Assembly: GCA_029257805.1 (NCBI GenBank)
Contig: JARIAR010000054.1
Coordinates: forward strand, 62,001 to 126,000
DNA: 64,000 nt
Reading direction: 5' to 3'
Origin: Blautia sp.
Lineage (GTDB): Bacteria > Bacillota > Clostridia > Lachnospirales > Lachnospiraceae
Of the stretch, positions 42,877 to 52,637 are shown piece after piece (within the stretch, counting starts at the first letter, position 1; every line of letters starts with the position of its first letter). The notes beneath the pieces were generated by a model. It ran no database searches, was not told where the DNA came from, and worked only from the letters and a program-made list of their open reading frames with translations. The translations under genes and the position numbers were made by a program.

Positions 42877-44967
42877 TTATTCGTCTTCTTTTTCTAATTT
42901 ATTTGCTCTAGCTTCGATTTCCTTTGTCTGGATGTCTCCCGGTGCCTGCTCGTAACGTGCAAATTCATATGAAAAATCTCCACTTCCGCCAGTCATAGAA
43001 CGAAGATCTGTGGAATATCCGTAAATTTCCAGCATCGGCACATCTGCCTCAATCACGGTATAACCATCATGATCCGGATTCATACCAAGAACACGACCGC
43101 GACGCTTATTCAGATCTCCCATAACATCTCCTGTATATCTGTCAGGAACTGACACTTTCATAGAAACAATAGGCTCTAAAAGAACAGGGGATGCTTCCAT
43201 AAATCCTTTCTTAAATGCAAGGATTGTTGCCATTTTAAATGCCATCTCCGAGGAATCAACAGGATGGAAGGAGCCATCATAAAGAGTTGCTTTTACGCCT
43301 ACGACCGGATATGCAGCTAACGGACCTTTCTGAACACATTCCTGGAGTCCTTTTTCTACTGCCGGGAAGTAATTCTTTGGAACAGCCCCTCCGACAACAA
43401 CCTGTTCAAATACATATGGAGCCTCCAGATCACCAGATGATTCAAAACGCATTTTTACATGACCATACTGACCATGACCACCGGATTGTTTTTTATGTTT
43501 TCCTTCCACATCAGAATTCTTACGGATTGTCTCACGGAAAGGAACTTTTGGCTTACTAAGCTCTATTTCTACTTTATAGCGCTCTTTCAACTTATTTGCA
43601 ACAATATCAAGATGCTGGTCACCCATACCATAAAGGAGAGACTGGTGATTTGCACTGTCATTAACAACGCGAAGCGTTTTATCCTCACTTGTCATCTTCG
43701 CAAGTGCCTGAGAAATTTTATCTTCATCTCCTTTTCTTACTGCTTTATATCTTTTGTATGTATACGGAGTCGAAATAACTGCTTTTGGATAGAGAATCGG
43801 ATTTGCTTTCATAGCCAGACTGTCACCTGTCTGTACGCTTCCCAGTTTTGCGATTGCACCTATATCGCCTGCATGAAGCTCCGGAACTTCAATTGGTTTG
43901 GAACCTTCCAGCACATATAGTTTATTCAACCGTTCTTCTTCACCTTTTTCTACATTTAACAAAGTATCATCTGATTTAATAACACCAGAGCATACCTTAA
44001 TCAAAGAATATTTTCCCAGGAACGGATCTGCAATCGTTTTCCATACATAAGCCGATTTTGCTTTTGTAAAATCGTAATTTGCTTCAAAAATCTCATTTGT
44101 TTTCTGTGCTATACCATTGCAGGAACGCTTATCAGGACTTGGGAAATATCCACAAATATCATCAAGAAGATTGGAAACGCCTCTTAAATTTACAGGAGAT
44201 CCCATACATACCGGAACAATACTTGCATCCTGAACATTCATAGCCAATGCAGCAGAAACCTCTGTAACGGAGAACTCATCGCCTTCGAAATAGCGATCCA
44301 TAAATTCTTCGCTTGTTTCTGCAACGGATTCCATTAAAATTTCATGATATTTTTCCAGATATTCATCCAAATATTCCGGAATTTCACATTCTGTTTTTCC
44401 TGCTTTGTCAATGTATTTTCTTCCTGCCTGTTTTACAACATTGACATATCCTACGAACTTTCCATTTTCACGGATTGGGAAATGGATCGGTGCAATCTTT
44501 TTCCCATAAAGTTCTGTTAACTCTTCCACAACTTTACGATAACTTACATCATCCACATCCATATCTGTTACAAAAATCATACGTGGTAATTTATATTTTT
44601 CACAGAGATTCCAAGCTTTCTGTGTTCCAACCTGAACACCAGCTTTACCGGATACCACAATAATAGCTGCATCTGCTGCGCTTACCGCTTCTTCAACTTC
44701 TCCAACAAAGTCAAAATATCCAGGTGTGTCCAGCACATTGACTTTCACTTTATTCCACGGTACAGGAATGAGTGTTGTAGAAATAGAGAACTGTCTCTTA
44801 ATCTCTTCTTTATCATAATCGCTGACAGTATTTCCATCTTCTACTTTTCCAAGACGGCTTGTCATTCCTGACAGATATGCCATTGCTTCTGCCAGTGTAG
44901 TCTTGCCGGCTCCCCCATGCCCTAATAGGACTACATTTCTGATTCGGTCAGTTCTAAAAACGTCCAT
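42877..44967 (-). CDS. EF-G-like translation GTPase (divergent paralogue)
   Basis: A 696-residue five-domain GTPase built like EF-G. G1 is GHGGAGKTTLAEAMAYLSG instead of the usual AHIDAGKTT form; G3 is DTPGYFDFVGEVEEAVSAAD. Domain IV has GGHGQYGHVKMRFE and VGVKATLYDGSFHPVDSSEM, and domain V is complete. The G1 variant and the standalone location (no rpsL-rpsG-tuf neighbours) indicate the secondary EF-G-2 type group, whose exact role is unclear. The main fusA should be elsewhere in the genome. GGGAGG precedes ATG 44967. Confidence 0.9.
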   Translation of the reverse strand: MDVFRTDRIRNVVLLGHGGAGKTTLAEAMAYLSGMTSRLGKVEDGNTVSDYDKEEIKRQFSISTTLIPVPWNKVKVNVLDTPGYFDFVGEVEEAVSAADAAIIVVSGKAGVQVGTQKAWNLCEKYKLPRMIFVTDMDVDDVSYRKVVEELTELYGKKIAPIHFPIRENGKFVGYVNVVKQAGRKYIDKAGKTECEIPEYLDEYLEKYHEILMESVAETSEEFMDRYFEGDEFSVTEVSAALAMNVQDASIVPVCMGSPVNLRGVSNLLDDICGYFPSPDKRSCNGIAQKTNEIFEANYDFTKAKSAYVWKTIADPFLGKYSLIKVCSGVIKSDDTLLNVEKGEEERLNKLYVLEGSKPIEVPELHAGDIGAIAKLGSVQTGDSLAMKANPILYPKAVISTPYTYKRYKAVRKGDEDKISQALAKMTSEDKTLRVVNDSANHQSLLYGMGDQHLDIVANKLKERYKVEIELSKPKVPFRETIRKNSDVEGKHKKQSGGHGQYGHVKMRFESSGDLEAPYVFEQVVVGGAVPKNYFPAVEKGLQECVQKGPLAAYPVVGVKATLYDGSFHPVDSSEMAFKMATILAFKKGFMEASPVLLEPIVSMKVSVPDRYTGDVMGDLNKRRGRVLGMNPDHDGYTVIEADVPMLEIYGYSTDLRSMTGGSGDFSYEFARYEQAPGDIQTKEIEARANKLEKEDE

Positions 44968-45189
44968 ATGTAATACCTCCCTGTTTGTCTAATATGTCCA
45001 TATTTTACTAGAATTATTTCAAAATTTCAAGTATTTTATATAATTTAAACTTGTTTTTTTCAAATTTACATTGTGAATTTTTATCATTTTTATATATAAT
45101 TGACATTTTTCCACATATCTTTTAAAATATAATATGTTTTTTATTATAATACTATCGACTAAATGTAACAGGAAAGGATACTATACATC

Positions 45190-46281
45190 ATGAAAACCAT
45201 TGGTTTTATCGGTCTTGGTCTGATCGGAGGTTCTATTGCCAAGGCAATTCGCAAATTTCATCCGGAATATCATCTTATTGCCTATGATAAGAATAAAGAA
45301 ACACTTGCCAGTGCTTTAAGCAGTAATATTATTGACGGAGTCTGCGAAGCTTATGACAGCCGTTTTTTCACTTGTGATTATCTTTTTCTCTGTACGCCTG
45401 TTGAGTTTAATATAAAATATCTGGAAAAGATCAGCGATTCCCTTCAGGAAAATTGCATCATTACAGATGTAGGCAGCGTAAAGGGCATTATACATGATAA
45501 GATTGAATCCCTTCATCTTGGCAGTCATTTTATAGGCGGTCACCCTATGGCAGGGTCGGAAAAATCCGGTTTTGACTTTGCCAATGAACGGTTGCTTGAA
45601 AACGCTTACTACATTATTACTCCAGGAGGAGAAATTCCTCTGGAACGACTTACTGAATTTACAGAACTTATAACATCTCTGGGAGCAATTCCCATGGTTC
45701 TTACCTCTGAAGAGCATGATTTTATTACGGCCGGAGTAAGCCACTTGCCTCATATCATTGCTTCTGCTCTTGTTAACCTTGTCAATATGCTGGATAATGA
45801 TGCGGAATACATGAAAACAGTTGCAGCCGGCGGATTTCGTGACATTACACGAATTGCCTCCTCCTCTCCTGTTATGTGGCAGCAGATCTGTATGGAAAAT
45901 CAAGAAAATATCTCCAATGTACTGGATGACTATATTCGAATGCTCGTTCAAATTCGCTGTTTTGTAGATAATCAGGATGCTGATAATCTTTACAATTTTT
46001 TTGCATCTTCCAGAGATTATCGCGATTCTATAGATGCAACCGATAACGGATTACTTCGAAAAGCCTTTGTCCTTTATCTGGATATTGCAGATGAAACAGG
46101 TGCCATTGCCACAATTGCCACACTCCTGGCAGTAGAAAAGATCAGCATTAAAAATATTGGAATCATCCATAATCGGGAATTTGAAGAAGGTGCTTTAAAA
46201 ATTGAATTTTATGAAGAAGATGCTTTAAAAAAAGCGAAATATCTTCTCACCAAACGGAACTATATAGTATATGAACGATAG
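45190..46281 (+). CDS. tyrA: Prephenate dehydrogenase with a C-terminal ACT domain
   Basis: A 363-residue enzyme of tyrosine synthesis, oxidising prephenate to 4-hydroxyphenylpyruvate with NAD+. IGFIGLGLIGGSIAKAI is the Rossmann loop, HFIGGHPMAGSEKSGFDFA and FITAGVSHLPHIIASAL carry the active-site His residues. Residues about 290-363 look like an ACT domain (ETGAIATIATLLAVEKISIK), the usual place for tyrosine feedback inhibition. AGGAAAGGA precedes the ATG. AroA follows after 9 nt. Confidence 0.95.
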   Translation: MKTIGFIGLGLIGGSIAKAIRKFHPEYHLIAYDKNKETLASALSSNIIDGVCEAYDSRFFTCDYLFLCTPVEFNIKYLEKISDSLQENCIITDVGSVKGIIHDKIESLHLGSHFIGGHPMAGSEKSGFDFANERLLENAYYIITPGGEIPLERLTEFTELITSLGAIPMVLTSEEHDFITAGVSHLPHIIASALVNLVNMLDNDAEYMKTVAAGGFRDITRIASSSPVMWQQICMENQENISNVLDDYIRMLVQIRCFVDNQDADNLYNFFASSRDYRDSIDATDNGLLRKAFVLYLDIADETGAIATIATLLAVEKISIKNIGIIHNREFEEGALKIEFYEEDALKKAKYLLTKRNYIVYER

Positions 46282-46290
46282 GAAAAATAT

Positions 46291-47565
46291 ATGGATATTA
46301 AAAAAATAAAACATTTAAAAGGAACTCTTTCCGTCCCCGGAGACAAATCCATTTCACATCGTGCCGTAATGTTTGGCGCTCTTGCAAATGGAACGACAAA
46401 AATCAGCGGTTTCCTAAAAGGTGCCGACTGTCTTTCCACAATACAATGTTTTCGTCAAATGGGGATTGATATAGAAGAAGACCAGTCTGACCTTCTTGTT
46501 CACGGCAAAGGTCTGCATGGTCTTTCTGCTCCCGATGCAACGCTCAACGCCGGCAACAGCGGCACAACAACACGATTGATTTCCGGAATCCTTGCAGGGC
46601 AGGACTTTTCCTGTACTCTTACAGGGGATTCTTCCATACAATCACGTCCCATGAATCGTATCATGCGCCCCTTACTTGCCATGGGCGGAGATATTACAAG
46701 TTTAAAAGGAAACGGATGCGCTCCTCTGGCCATTCACGGCAAACCATTACATGCCATTGATTACTTTTCTCCAGTTTCTTCCGCACAGGTAAAATCCTGT
46801 ATTCTCCTTGCAGGAATGTATGCTGAAGGCACAACCAGTGTAACAGAACCGGTTCTTTCCAGAAATCATACAGAAATCATGCTTCAATATTTTGGTGCAA
46901 ATATCGCCTGTTCCCATAATACCGCTTCTATTTCCCCTGAACCACATTTAGAAGCACGAGAAATTCTGGTTCCCGGCGACATTTCTTCCGCAGCCTATTT
47001 TATTGCTGCCGGACTTCTTACGCCCAACAGCGAAATCCTTCTTAAAAATGTAGGGATCAACCCTACGAGAAGCGGTCTTTTGCACGTATGTAAAAATATG
47101 GGAGCTGATATTACACTTTTAAATACAAACATGGAAGGAGAAGCAACTGCAGATATTCTAATCCGAACAAGCAGTCTTCATGGAACCACTATCAGCGGCG
47201 AAATCATCCCTTCCCTAATTGACGAAATCCCAATGATTGCAGTTATGGCAGCTTTTGCTGATGGTACTACTGTTATAAAAGACGCTCAGGAATTAAGAGT
47301 CAAGGAATCTGACAGAATTTCCGTTGTAACAGAAAATCTCAGACGCATGGGTGCCGATGTAATCCCTACAGAAGATGGCATGATTATAAACGGAGGAAAA
47401 CCGCTTCACGGAGCTGTGATCGACTCTCATCTAGATCATCGTATTGCCATGTCTTTTGCAGTTGCTGGTACAATTTGTGACGGTTTTCTTTCTATAAATG
47501 GAGGAGAATGTGTAAATATTTCCTATCCGGAATTTTATCATGACCTGTATTTTTTATCAAAATAA
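46291..47565 (+). CDS. aroA: 3-phosphoshikimate 1-carboxyvinyltransferase (EPSP synthase)
   Basis: A 424-residue enzyme joining phosphoenolpyruvate and shikimate-3-phosphate. LSVPGDKSISHRAVMFGALA, LNAGNSGTTTRLISGILAGQ, GDSSIQSRPMNRIMRPLLAM and ELRVKESDRISVVTENLRRM are family motifs. It follows tyrA by 9 nt, so this is a small aromatic amino acid operon. The text LNAGNSGTTTR resembles glyphosate-tolerant class II enzymes, but I cannot assign the class from motifs alone. Confidence 0.96.
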   Translation: MDIKKIKHLKGTLSVPGDKSISHRAVMFGALANGTTKISGFLKGADCLSTIQCFRQMGIDIEEDQSDLLVHGKGLHGLSAPDATLNAGNSGTTTRLISGILAGQDFSCTLTGDSSIQSRPMNRIMRPLLAMGGDITSLKGNGCAPLAIHGKPLHAIDYFSPVSSAQVKSCILLAGMYAEGTTSVTEPVLSRNHTEIMLQYFGANIACSHNTASISPEPHLEAREILVPGDISSAAYFIAAGLLTPNSEILLKNVGINPTRSGLLHVCKNMGADITLLNTNMEGEATADILIRTSSLHGTTISGEIIPSLIDEIPMIAVMAAFADGTTVIKDAQELRVKESDRISVVTENLRRMGADVIPTEDGMIINGGKPLHGAVIDSHLDHRIAMSFAVAGTICDGFLSINGGECVNISYPEFYHDLYFLSK

Positions 47566-47680
47566 ACAAATTTGAATTTTAACTAAAATTGTCCTTTTTA
47601 TTTTTCTGAAAAAAGCGTATAATCAAATCATAGCAAAGGATTTATTCTTAATTATATTTATCAGAAAGGAGCAACTTTTT

Positions 47681-48670
47681 ATGAAAATCTTATTTTATGG
47701 CACTAAAAATTACGATGAACAATTTTTCCAAAAACTTCTGCCTTCTTTTCCAGGCATACAAATCAAATTTATTGAAGCCAACATACACGAAGAAACCGCT
47801 CCTCTAGCAAAAGGATATGACGCTATCTGCGCCTTCGTTAATTCAGATTTGGGAACTAATGTTATTGAAGAATTGCATAAATGTGGTATAAAACTTATTC
47901 TCATGCGCTGTGCAGGATATAATAATGTAGATTTAGATACTGCACATAAATATGGAATGCATATTCTGCGTGTTCCCGGTTATTCTCCGGAAGCCGTTGC
48001 AGAACATGCTATGGCACTTGTCCTTACTTCCAACCGCCATACTCACAAAGCTTATATTAAATGCCGTGAGAACAATTTTGCTTTAAGCGGCCTGATGGGT
48101 GTTAATCTTTATCAGAAAACAGCAGGAATTATCGGAACCGGAAAAATCGGCCAGGCAATGGCACGGATCTGTCGTGGCTTTGGCATGGACGTACTTGCAT
48201 ATGATCGTTATCCTAACAAATCTCTGGATTTTGTAAAATATGTATCTCTCGACGAACTGCTAGCTTCCAGCGATCTGATCAGTCTGCACTGCCCTCTGAC
48301 AGAAGAAACAAAACACATTATTAATGAAGAATCTATTGCAAAAATGAAAGATGGCGTTATGCTTGTTAATACATCCAGAGGCGCCCTTATTAAAACCGAA
48401 GCACTGATCAATGGAATTCGGGAACACAAATTCTTCTCTGTAGGACTTGACGTGTACGAGGAGGAAACAGACTTTGTATATGAAGATATGTCTGAGCGGA
48501 TCCTTCCAAGCTCAACAATTCAGCGTCTTCTTTCCTTCCCAAATGTTACCATGACTTCCCATCAGGGATTCTTCACAGAAGAAGCACTGACAAATATTGC
48601 AGAAACCACTCTTGAAAATGCTACAGCATATATGAATGGGGAAGAACTGAAAAACGAAGTTTTAGCATAA
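47681..48670 (+). CDS. D-lactate dehydrogenase (D-2-hydroxyacid dehydrogenase family)
   Basis: A 329-residue NAD-dependent dehydrogenase converting pyruvate to D-lactate in fermentation. The NAD-binding loop is AGIIGTGKIGQAMARICRGF. Catalytic residues appear as Arg in NTSRGALIKTEA, Glu in VYEEETDFVYED and His in MTSHQGFFTEEAL. The length and DVYEEE-x-FVYED segment match LdhA-type enzymes rather than phosphoglycerate dehydrogenase. AAGGAG lies 9 nt before the ATG. It is a single-gene unit with a strong terminator. Confidence 0.92.
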   Translation: MKILFYGTKNYDEQFFQKLLPSFPGIQIKFIEANIHEETAPLAKGYDAICAFVNSDLGTNVIEELHKCGIKLILMRCAGYNNVDLDTAHKYGMHILRVPGYSPEAVAEHAMALVLTSNRHTHKAYIKCRENNFALSGLMGVNLYQKTAGIIGTGKIGQAMARICRGFGMDVLAYDRYPNKSLDFVKYVSLDELLASSDLISLHCPLTEETKHIINEESIAKMKDGVMLVNTSRGALIKTEALINGIREHKFFSVGLDVYEEETDFVYEDMSERILPSSTIQRLLSFPNVTMTSHQGFFTEEALTNIAETTLENATAYMNGEELKNEVLA

Positions 48671-48696
48671 GTTTTCTATTTAATGAATTAAAAATA

Positions 48697-48742
48697 AAAA
48701 GTACGGGATTCAGAAAAATATCATTCTGGATCCCGTACTTTT
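48697..48742. terminator. Bidirectional terminator after the D-lactate dehydrogenase gene
   Basis: A 19-bp stem, 48697-48715 with 48724-48742, containing one G-T pair. A and T runs flank both ends. It also serves the convergent lipoprotein gene. Confidence 0.92.
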
Positions 48743-48757
48743 ATTTAAAAATTCGAT

Positions 48758-49366
48758 TTAATAAATCGGTTCAAATGTATCTACATTATTATCTGTATAA
48801 AACACAAGCCCATCATTAGAATAGATCAATCGTTCTTTTCCCCTTTCCCCGTCCGGAGCATTCACATCACATTCATAATATATTCTTCCTTTTTCTTCCG
48901 GAAGCATTTTATCTGCGTTGCTATATTCATCTCCTCCAATAGACTTTCCAGGCGCCACTTCTTTCAGATTCCTCTTATTTTCATCCCAGCCAAGTTCCTG
49001 TGCTTCTTTTTTTGTAATATAATTGGAAGGAAGATGATGGAATTTATAAATATATCGAGCTACTTCTTCTTTACTTGTATAAGTATTTTCTTCCATAATT
49101 TTATCCCGGGAAGATTCTTCTTTTGGTTCCTCAACTTCAAATTCCTCATCTTCTGTTATATTTTCATCAGTATCCTGGGAAACAGAAAACTGATCGTCAC
49201 TTTGATCTGCATCTTCCAATTCCTGAAGTTCATCTTCATCAAGCGGACGCAGATCATCTGCAAACATCTCTTCTTCACTCATGGTTTCTTCTTTTTTTCC
49301 GCATCCTGCAGCTCCAAGCGCCAACAGCATGCCCAATCCAGCTATAAAAAATCTTGTTTTTTTCAT
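48758..49366 (-). CDS. Lipoprotein with a barnase-like ribonuclease domain lacking the catalytic His
   Basis: A 202-residue protein. The N-terminus has a lipoprotein signal ending LGAAGC with the lipidated Cys22. Residues about 25-90 are acidic and disordered. Residues about 93-202 align without gaps to barnase over its second half: YITKKEAQELGWDENKRNLK, GKSIGGDEYSNADKMLP and KERLIYSNDGLVFYTD. Barnase Glu73, Arg83 and Arg87 correspond to Glu165, Arg175 and Arg179, and Lys27 is kept. The general acid His102 is Asn194 here, and Arg59 is Ala151. Activity is therefore doubtful. No barstar-like inhibitor gene is adjacent. Confidence 0.88.
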   Translation of the reverse strand: MKKTRFFIAGLGMLLALGAAGCGKKEETMSEEEMFADDLRPLDEDELQELEDADQSDDQFSVSQDTDENITEDEEFEVEEPKEESSRDKIMEENTYTSKEEVARYIYKFHHLPSNYITKKEAQELGWDENKRNLKEVAPGKSIGGDEYSNADKMLPEEKGRIYYECDVNAPDGERGKERLIYSNDGLVFYTDNNVDTFEPIY

Positions 49367-49433
49367 TCTGTTCTCCTCTTATAATAAGTGTATAGCCAAT
49401 AGAAATGAATGTTGGTTATTCACTTATTCCTTT

Positions 49434-49447
49434 CTATAGATCTATAG
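49434..49447. repeat. Perfect 14-bp palindrome
   Basis: CTATAGATCTATAG, about 65 bp upstream of the barnase-like lipoprotein start. It may be a regulator site; no function is shown. Confidence 0.35.
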
Positions 49448-49530
49448 ATGACATGAGACACTCGGGATAACCCCTTTCCATTTCATCTACACGGTTACTA
49501 ATCAACAGGTCATTCTGTGGTATGATATCA

Positions 49531-49563
49531 GCAGAGCCTGATGTCTAGAGGCACTGCTTTTTT
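49531..49563 (+). terminator. Orphan plus-strand terminator-like hairpin
   Basis: GCAGAGCC (49531-49538) pairs with GGCACTGC (49550-49557) with one A-A mismatch, followed by six T residues. No plus-strand gene precedes it, so it may end an unannotated small RNA. A second weaker hairpin with a TTTT tail lies at about 49641-49664. Confidence 0.45.
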
Positions 49564-49662
49564 CTCCTTTCAGCCCGGTTTCCAGTAACTAATTGACACG
49601 AACATCGAAAGAGAAATAAAAGAACTAAATCCCAATGCCTTTCGCTAAATACGCGAGGCTTT

Positions 49663-50235
49663 TCAAACTTTCAAATCTGCTTCTTTAAACTGCACCCTGA
49701 TCTTATGAGCCAGTATTTTCACTTCTTCCAGAACATCTTCCCGCTCTTTTACCGGCTCCCTGTCTGTATGATCCACATATACAGTACCAATTGATTTACA
49801 ATTTAATTGAGACAACAGCATATTTGCTGTACTTTCTGCTTTTTCTCTTGGGCCGATACTTCCTGCTGCAAGAAGAATTCCTCCTGTTTTCTTTTTTGGT
49901 ACAGGATTTTCTTTTCGGATATATTTTGCGCTAAAATATGTTTGCAGCCGGCTCATAACAGCCAGAAGCATGCCTGTAATCTCTTCAAAATAAATAGGAG
50001 AGGCAAGTATTATGCAATCACATTCCTGTATATAAGCAAAAATTTCCTGCATTCCGTCTTTGATTGCACATCCCTCATGCTGAAAACACCATCTGCAGTC
50101 TATACAAGGGCTGATCTTTGCATAGTATGTATTCAGCATTTTCACTTCTCCGCCAATTTCTTCCTTTAATTTTTTTATCATTTCCATGGTATCCCCATTT
50201 TTACGAGGCGACCCGTTTATAATCAACGTTTTCAT
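49663..50235 (-). CDS. Flavodoxin-like NAD(P)H-dependent reductase / iron-sulfur flavoprotein
   Basis: A 190-residue FMN-binding protein. MKTLIINGSPRKNGDTMEMI is the phosphate-binding start, and CIDCRWCFQHEGCAIKDGMQ a compact Cys motif that in related iron-sulfur flavoproteins binds a [4Fe-4S] cluster. ILASPIYFEEITGMLLAVM lines the flavin site. Such enzymes reduce quinones, nitro compounds or unknown electron acceptors in anaerobes. It starts 6 nt after the endonuclease IV stop, so both are in one operon. Confidence 0.88.
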   Translation of the reverse strand: MKTLIINGSPRKNGDTMEMIKKLKEEIGGEVKMLNTYYAKISPCIDCRWCFQHEGCAIKDGMQEIFAYIQECDCIILASPIYFEEITGMLLAVMSRLQTYFSAKYIRKENPVPKKKTGGILLAAGSIGPREKAESTANMLLSQLNCKSIGTVYVDHTDREPVKEREDVLEEVKILAHKIRVQFKEADLKV

Positions 50236-50241
50236 CTGTGC

Positions 50242-51075
50242 TTATTCTCCATATCTTTCTCTTAAAAGTGCAATTTCTTCTGTCCATCCGGTATCATCAT
50301 TTGGCGTTTCCAGAATAAACGGAATCCCCTGTAAAGCCGGATGACGAATAACTGCTGTCAGCGCTTCCAATCCGATCTCTCCCTCTCCAATTTTTGCATG
50401 ACGGTCTTTATGGCTTCCAAGACCGTTCATACTATCGTTTAAATGAATTGCTTTCAAATAAGAAAGCCCGATTACACGGTCAAATTCTTCCAGCACTTCA
50501 TCTAAATGATTCACAATATCATACCCGGCATCCCATACATGACAGGTATCAAGACAGACTCCCAATTTTTCTTTTTTTTCTACCTGATCTATAATTTCAC
50601 GAATTTCTTCAAATTTTCCTCCTACTTCTGAACCCTTTCCTGCCATTGTTTCTAACAGAACTGTTGTGGACTGTTCTTCTGAAAGAACTTCATTTAAAAT
50701 TTCTGCAATTTTTTGGATTCCTACTTCCACTCCCTGTCCAACATGACTGCCTGGATGAAAATTATAATAATTTCCCGGTGTTGCTTCCATGCGCTTCATA
50801 TCGTCTGTCATAATTTCTCTTGCAAATTCTCTTAAATTTTCTTTTGCAGCACATGCATTCATTGTATAAGGCGCGTGTGCCACAAGTTTTCCAAAATGAT
50901 TTTCTTTCATAATCTCCAGAAAAGCATTAACATCCTGAAAATCAATCTCTTTCGCTTTTCCACCCCTTGGATTTCTTGTAAAAAAGGCTAATGTATTCCC
51001 TCCATTCTTTACCATCTGACGTCCCATAGCCGCATACCCTTTTGAGGAAGATGCATGATTTCCTATATATAACAT
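50242..51075 (-). CDS. nfo: Endonuclease IV (AP endonuclease)
   Basis: A 277-residue TIM-barrel enzyme that cuts DNA at abasic sites, using three zinc ions. The metal-binding residues lie in [82 protein letters not shown] and [12 protein letters not shown]. The length is normal. It leads the operon with the flavoprotein gene. DNA repair beside a redox flavoprotein could fit an oxidative-stress response, but that is inference. Confidence 0.96.
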   Translation of the reverse strand: MLYIGNHASSSKGYAAMGRQMVKNGGNTLAFFTRNPRGGKAKEIDFQDVNAFLEIMKENHFGKLVAHAPYTMNACAAKENLREFAREIMTDDMKRMEATPGNYYNFHPGSHVGQGVEVGIQKIAEILNEVLSEEQSTTVLLETMAGKGSEVGGKFEEIREIIDQVEKKEKLGVCLDTCHVWDAGYDIVNHLDEVLEEFDRVIGLSYLKAIHLNDSMNGLGSHKDRHAKIGEGEIGLEALTAVIRHPALQGIPFILETPNDDTGWTEEIALLRERYGE

Positions 51076-51169
51076 AAGCTTTTTACCCTTTCTTTTGTTC
51101 TTTATTTTATTTTTCCTTAAATGTCCTCACATTATATCAAAAATATTTTACCATGAAAAGAGATAGTTA

Positions 51170-51198
51170 TTGACGAAATCTGTAAAACTTCATATACT
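51170..51198 (+). promoter_or_regulatory. Promoter of the NSS transporter gene
   Basis: TTGACG (51170-51175) and TATACT (51193-51198), 17 bp apart, 36 nt before the start codon. Confidence 0.75.
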
Positions 51199-51233
51199 TT
51201 TAATAGATTTTATAGGGAGGTTATAAATTTCAA

Positions 51234-52607
51234 ATGAAAGAACGCGAAAAATTTTCTTCACGCCTTGGGTTTATCTTAATTTCCGCCGGATGTGCAATCG
51301 GAATTGGAAATGTATGGAGATTCCCCTACATTACAGGTCAATACGGCGGAGCAGCTTTTGTTCTCGTCTACCTTATTTTCCTTGTAATTTTAGGACTGCC
51401 GATTATGGTCATGGAATTTTCCGTGGGACGTGCCAGCCAGCGCTCTGCTGCAAAAAGTTTTCACATTCTTGAACCAAAAGGTACAAAATGGCACCTTTAC
51501 AGTTATGGTGCCATGCTTGGCAATTATCTGCTCATGATGTTTTACACCACAGTAGGCGGATGGATGCTTGCCTATTTTTTTAAAATGGCAAATGGAACTT
51601 TTTCTGATTTAAAACCGGATGCTGTTGGAACTGTCTTTAACAACATGCTTGCAAATCCTGTTGAAATGACATTCTGGATGATCGTTACCACCGTTCTCGG
51701 CTTCAGCATCTGCAACATGGGACTTCAAAAAGGTGTAGAACGCATTACAAAAATGATGATGGTATGTCTTCTTGCCATTATGATTCTTCTATGTATAAAA
51801 AGCCTGACACTTCCAAATGCATCGGAAGGACTAAAGTTCTACCTTCTTCCGGATTTTGAACGCTTTAAAGAAAACGGACTTGCAACTGGTATATATGCAG
51901 CTATGGGACAGGCCTTTTTCACTTTAAGCCTGGGTATTGGTGCATTGGCTATTTTTGGTAGTTATATCGGAAAAGACAGAAGCCTTACCGGAGAAGCCCT
52001 TCAGATTTCTATTTTAGATACTTTTGTGGCTCTTATGGCTGGTATGATTATTTTCCCTGCTTGTTTTTCTTTTGGAGTAGATCAGACACAGGGCGTAGGT
52101 CTTGTTTTTGTTACACTTCCAAACGTATTTAATCAAATGGCAGGCGGACGATTCTGGGGTGCTCTATTTTTTATATTTATGAGTTTTGCTGCCCTTTCTA
52201 CTATCATTGCCGTATTTGAAAATATTCTGAGTTTTGCTATGGATATATGGGGCTGGAGCAGAAAAAAAGCAGTTCTTATAAATGGGGTTGCAATTTTAAT
52301 TTTGTCTATGCCTTGCGTATTAGGATTTAATATCTGGAGCAATATACAGCCTTTCGGCCCAGGAAGCACAATCCAGGATTTGGAAGATTTTATCATATCC
52401 AACAATCTTCTTCCTCTCGGAAGTCTTGTTTATCTCTTATTCTGTGTCACACGATATGGATGGGGATGGAAAAACTTTATTTCAGAAGCAGATGCAGGAA
52501 ATGGTATGAAATTCCCAAAATGGGCAAAACCATATTTAACTTTTGTACTTCCTGCTATTGTTTTAATTATTTTTATCATGGGATACTACGATAAATTTTT
52601 TAGTTAA
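51234..52607 (+). CDS. Sodium-dependent neurotransmitter:sodium symporter (NSS) family transporter
   Basis: A 457-residue protein with 11-12 membrane spans. SRLGFILISAGCAIGIGNVW is the unwound TM1 signature of LeuT-type transporters, followed by RFPYITGQYGGAAFVLVY. FFTLSLGIGALAIFGSYIGK is the TM6 substrate region. Such bacterial proteins import amino acids with Na+; the substrate (Trp, Tyr, Leu or others) is not determined here. A CapA-like gene begins about 30 nt downstream on the same strand, so the two may be cotranscribed. Confidence 0.94.
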   Translation: MKEREKFSSRLGFILISAGCAIGIGNVWRFPYITGQYGGAAFVLVYLIFLVILGLPIMVMEFSVGRASQRSAAKSFHILEPKGTKWHLYSYGAMLGNYLLMMFYTTVGGWMLAYFFKMANGTFSDLKPDAVGTVFNNMLANPVEMTFWMIVTTVLGFSICNMGLQKGVERITKMMMVCLLAIMILLCIKSLTLPNASEGLKFYLLPDFERFKENGLATGIYAAMGQAFFTLSLGIGALAIFGSYIGKDRSLTGEALQISILDTFVALMAGMIIFPACFSFGVDQTQGVGLVFVTLPNVFNQMAGGRFWGALFFIFMSFAALSTIIAVFENILSFAMDIWGWSRKKAVLINGVAILILSMPCVLGFNIWSNIQPFGPGSTIQDLEDFIISNNLLPLGSLVYLLFCVTRYGWGWKNFISEADAGNGMKFPKWAKPYLTFVLPAIVLIIFIMGYYDKFFS

Positions 52608-52637
52608 CGGCATTTAAAAGGAATGAGGAATACTTTT

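Noticed and set aside
42877-44967. EF-G-like gene as a ribosomal-protection tetracycline resistance gene
   Set aside because: The G1 variant and domain IV text fit the secondary EF-G group, and I see no TetM-specific features; the call would need a phylogeny.
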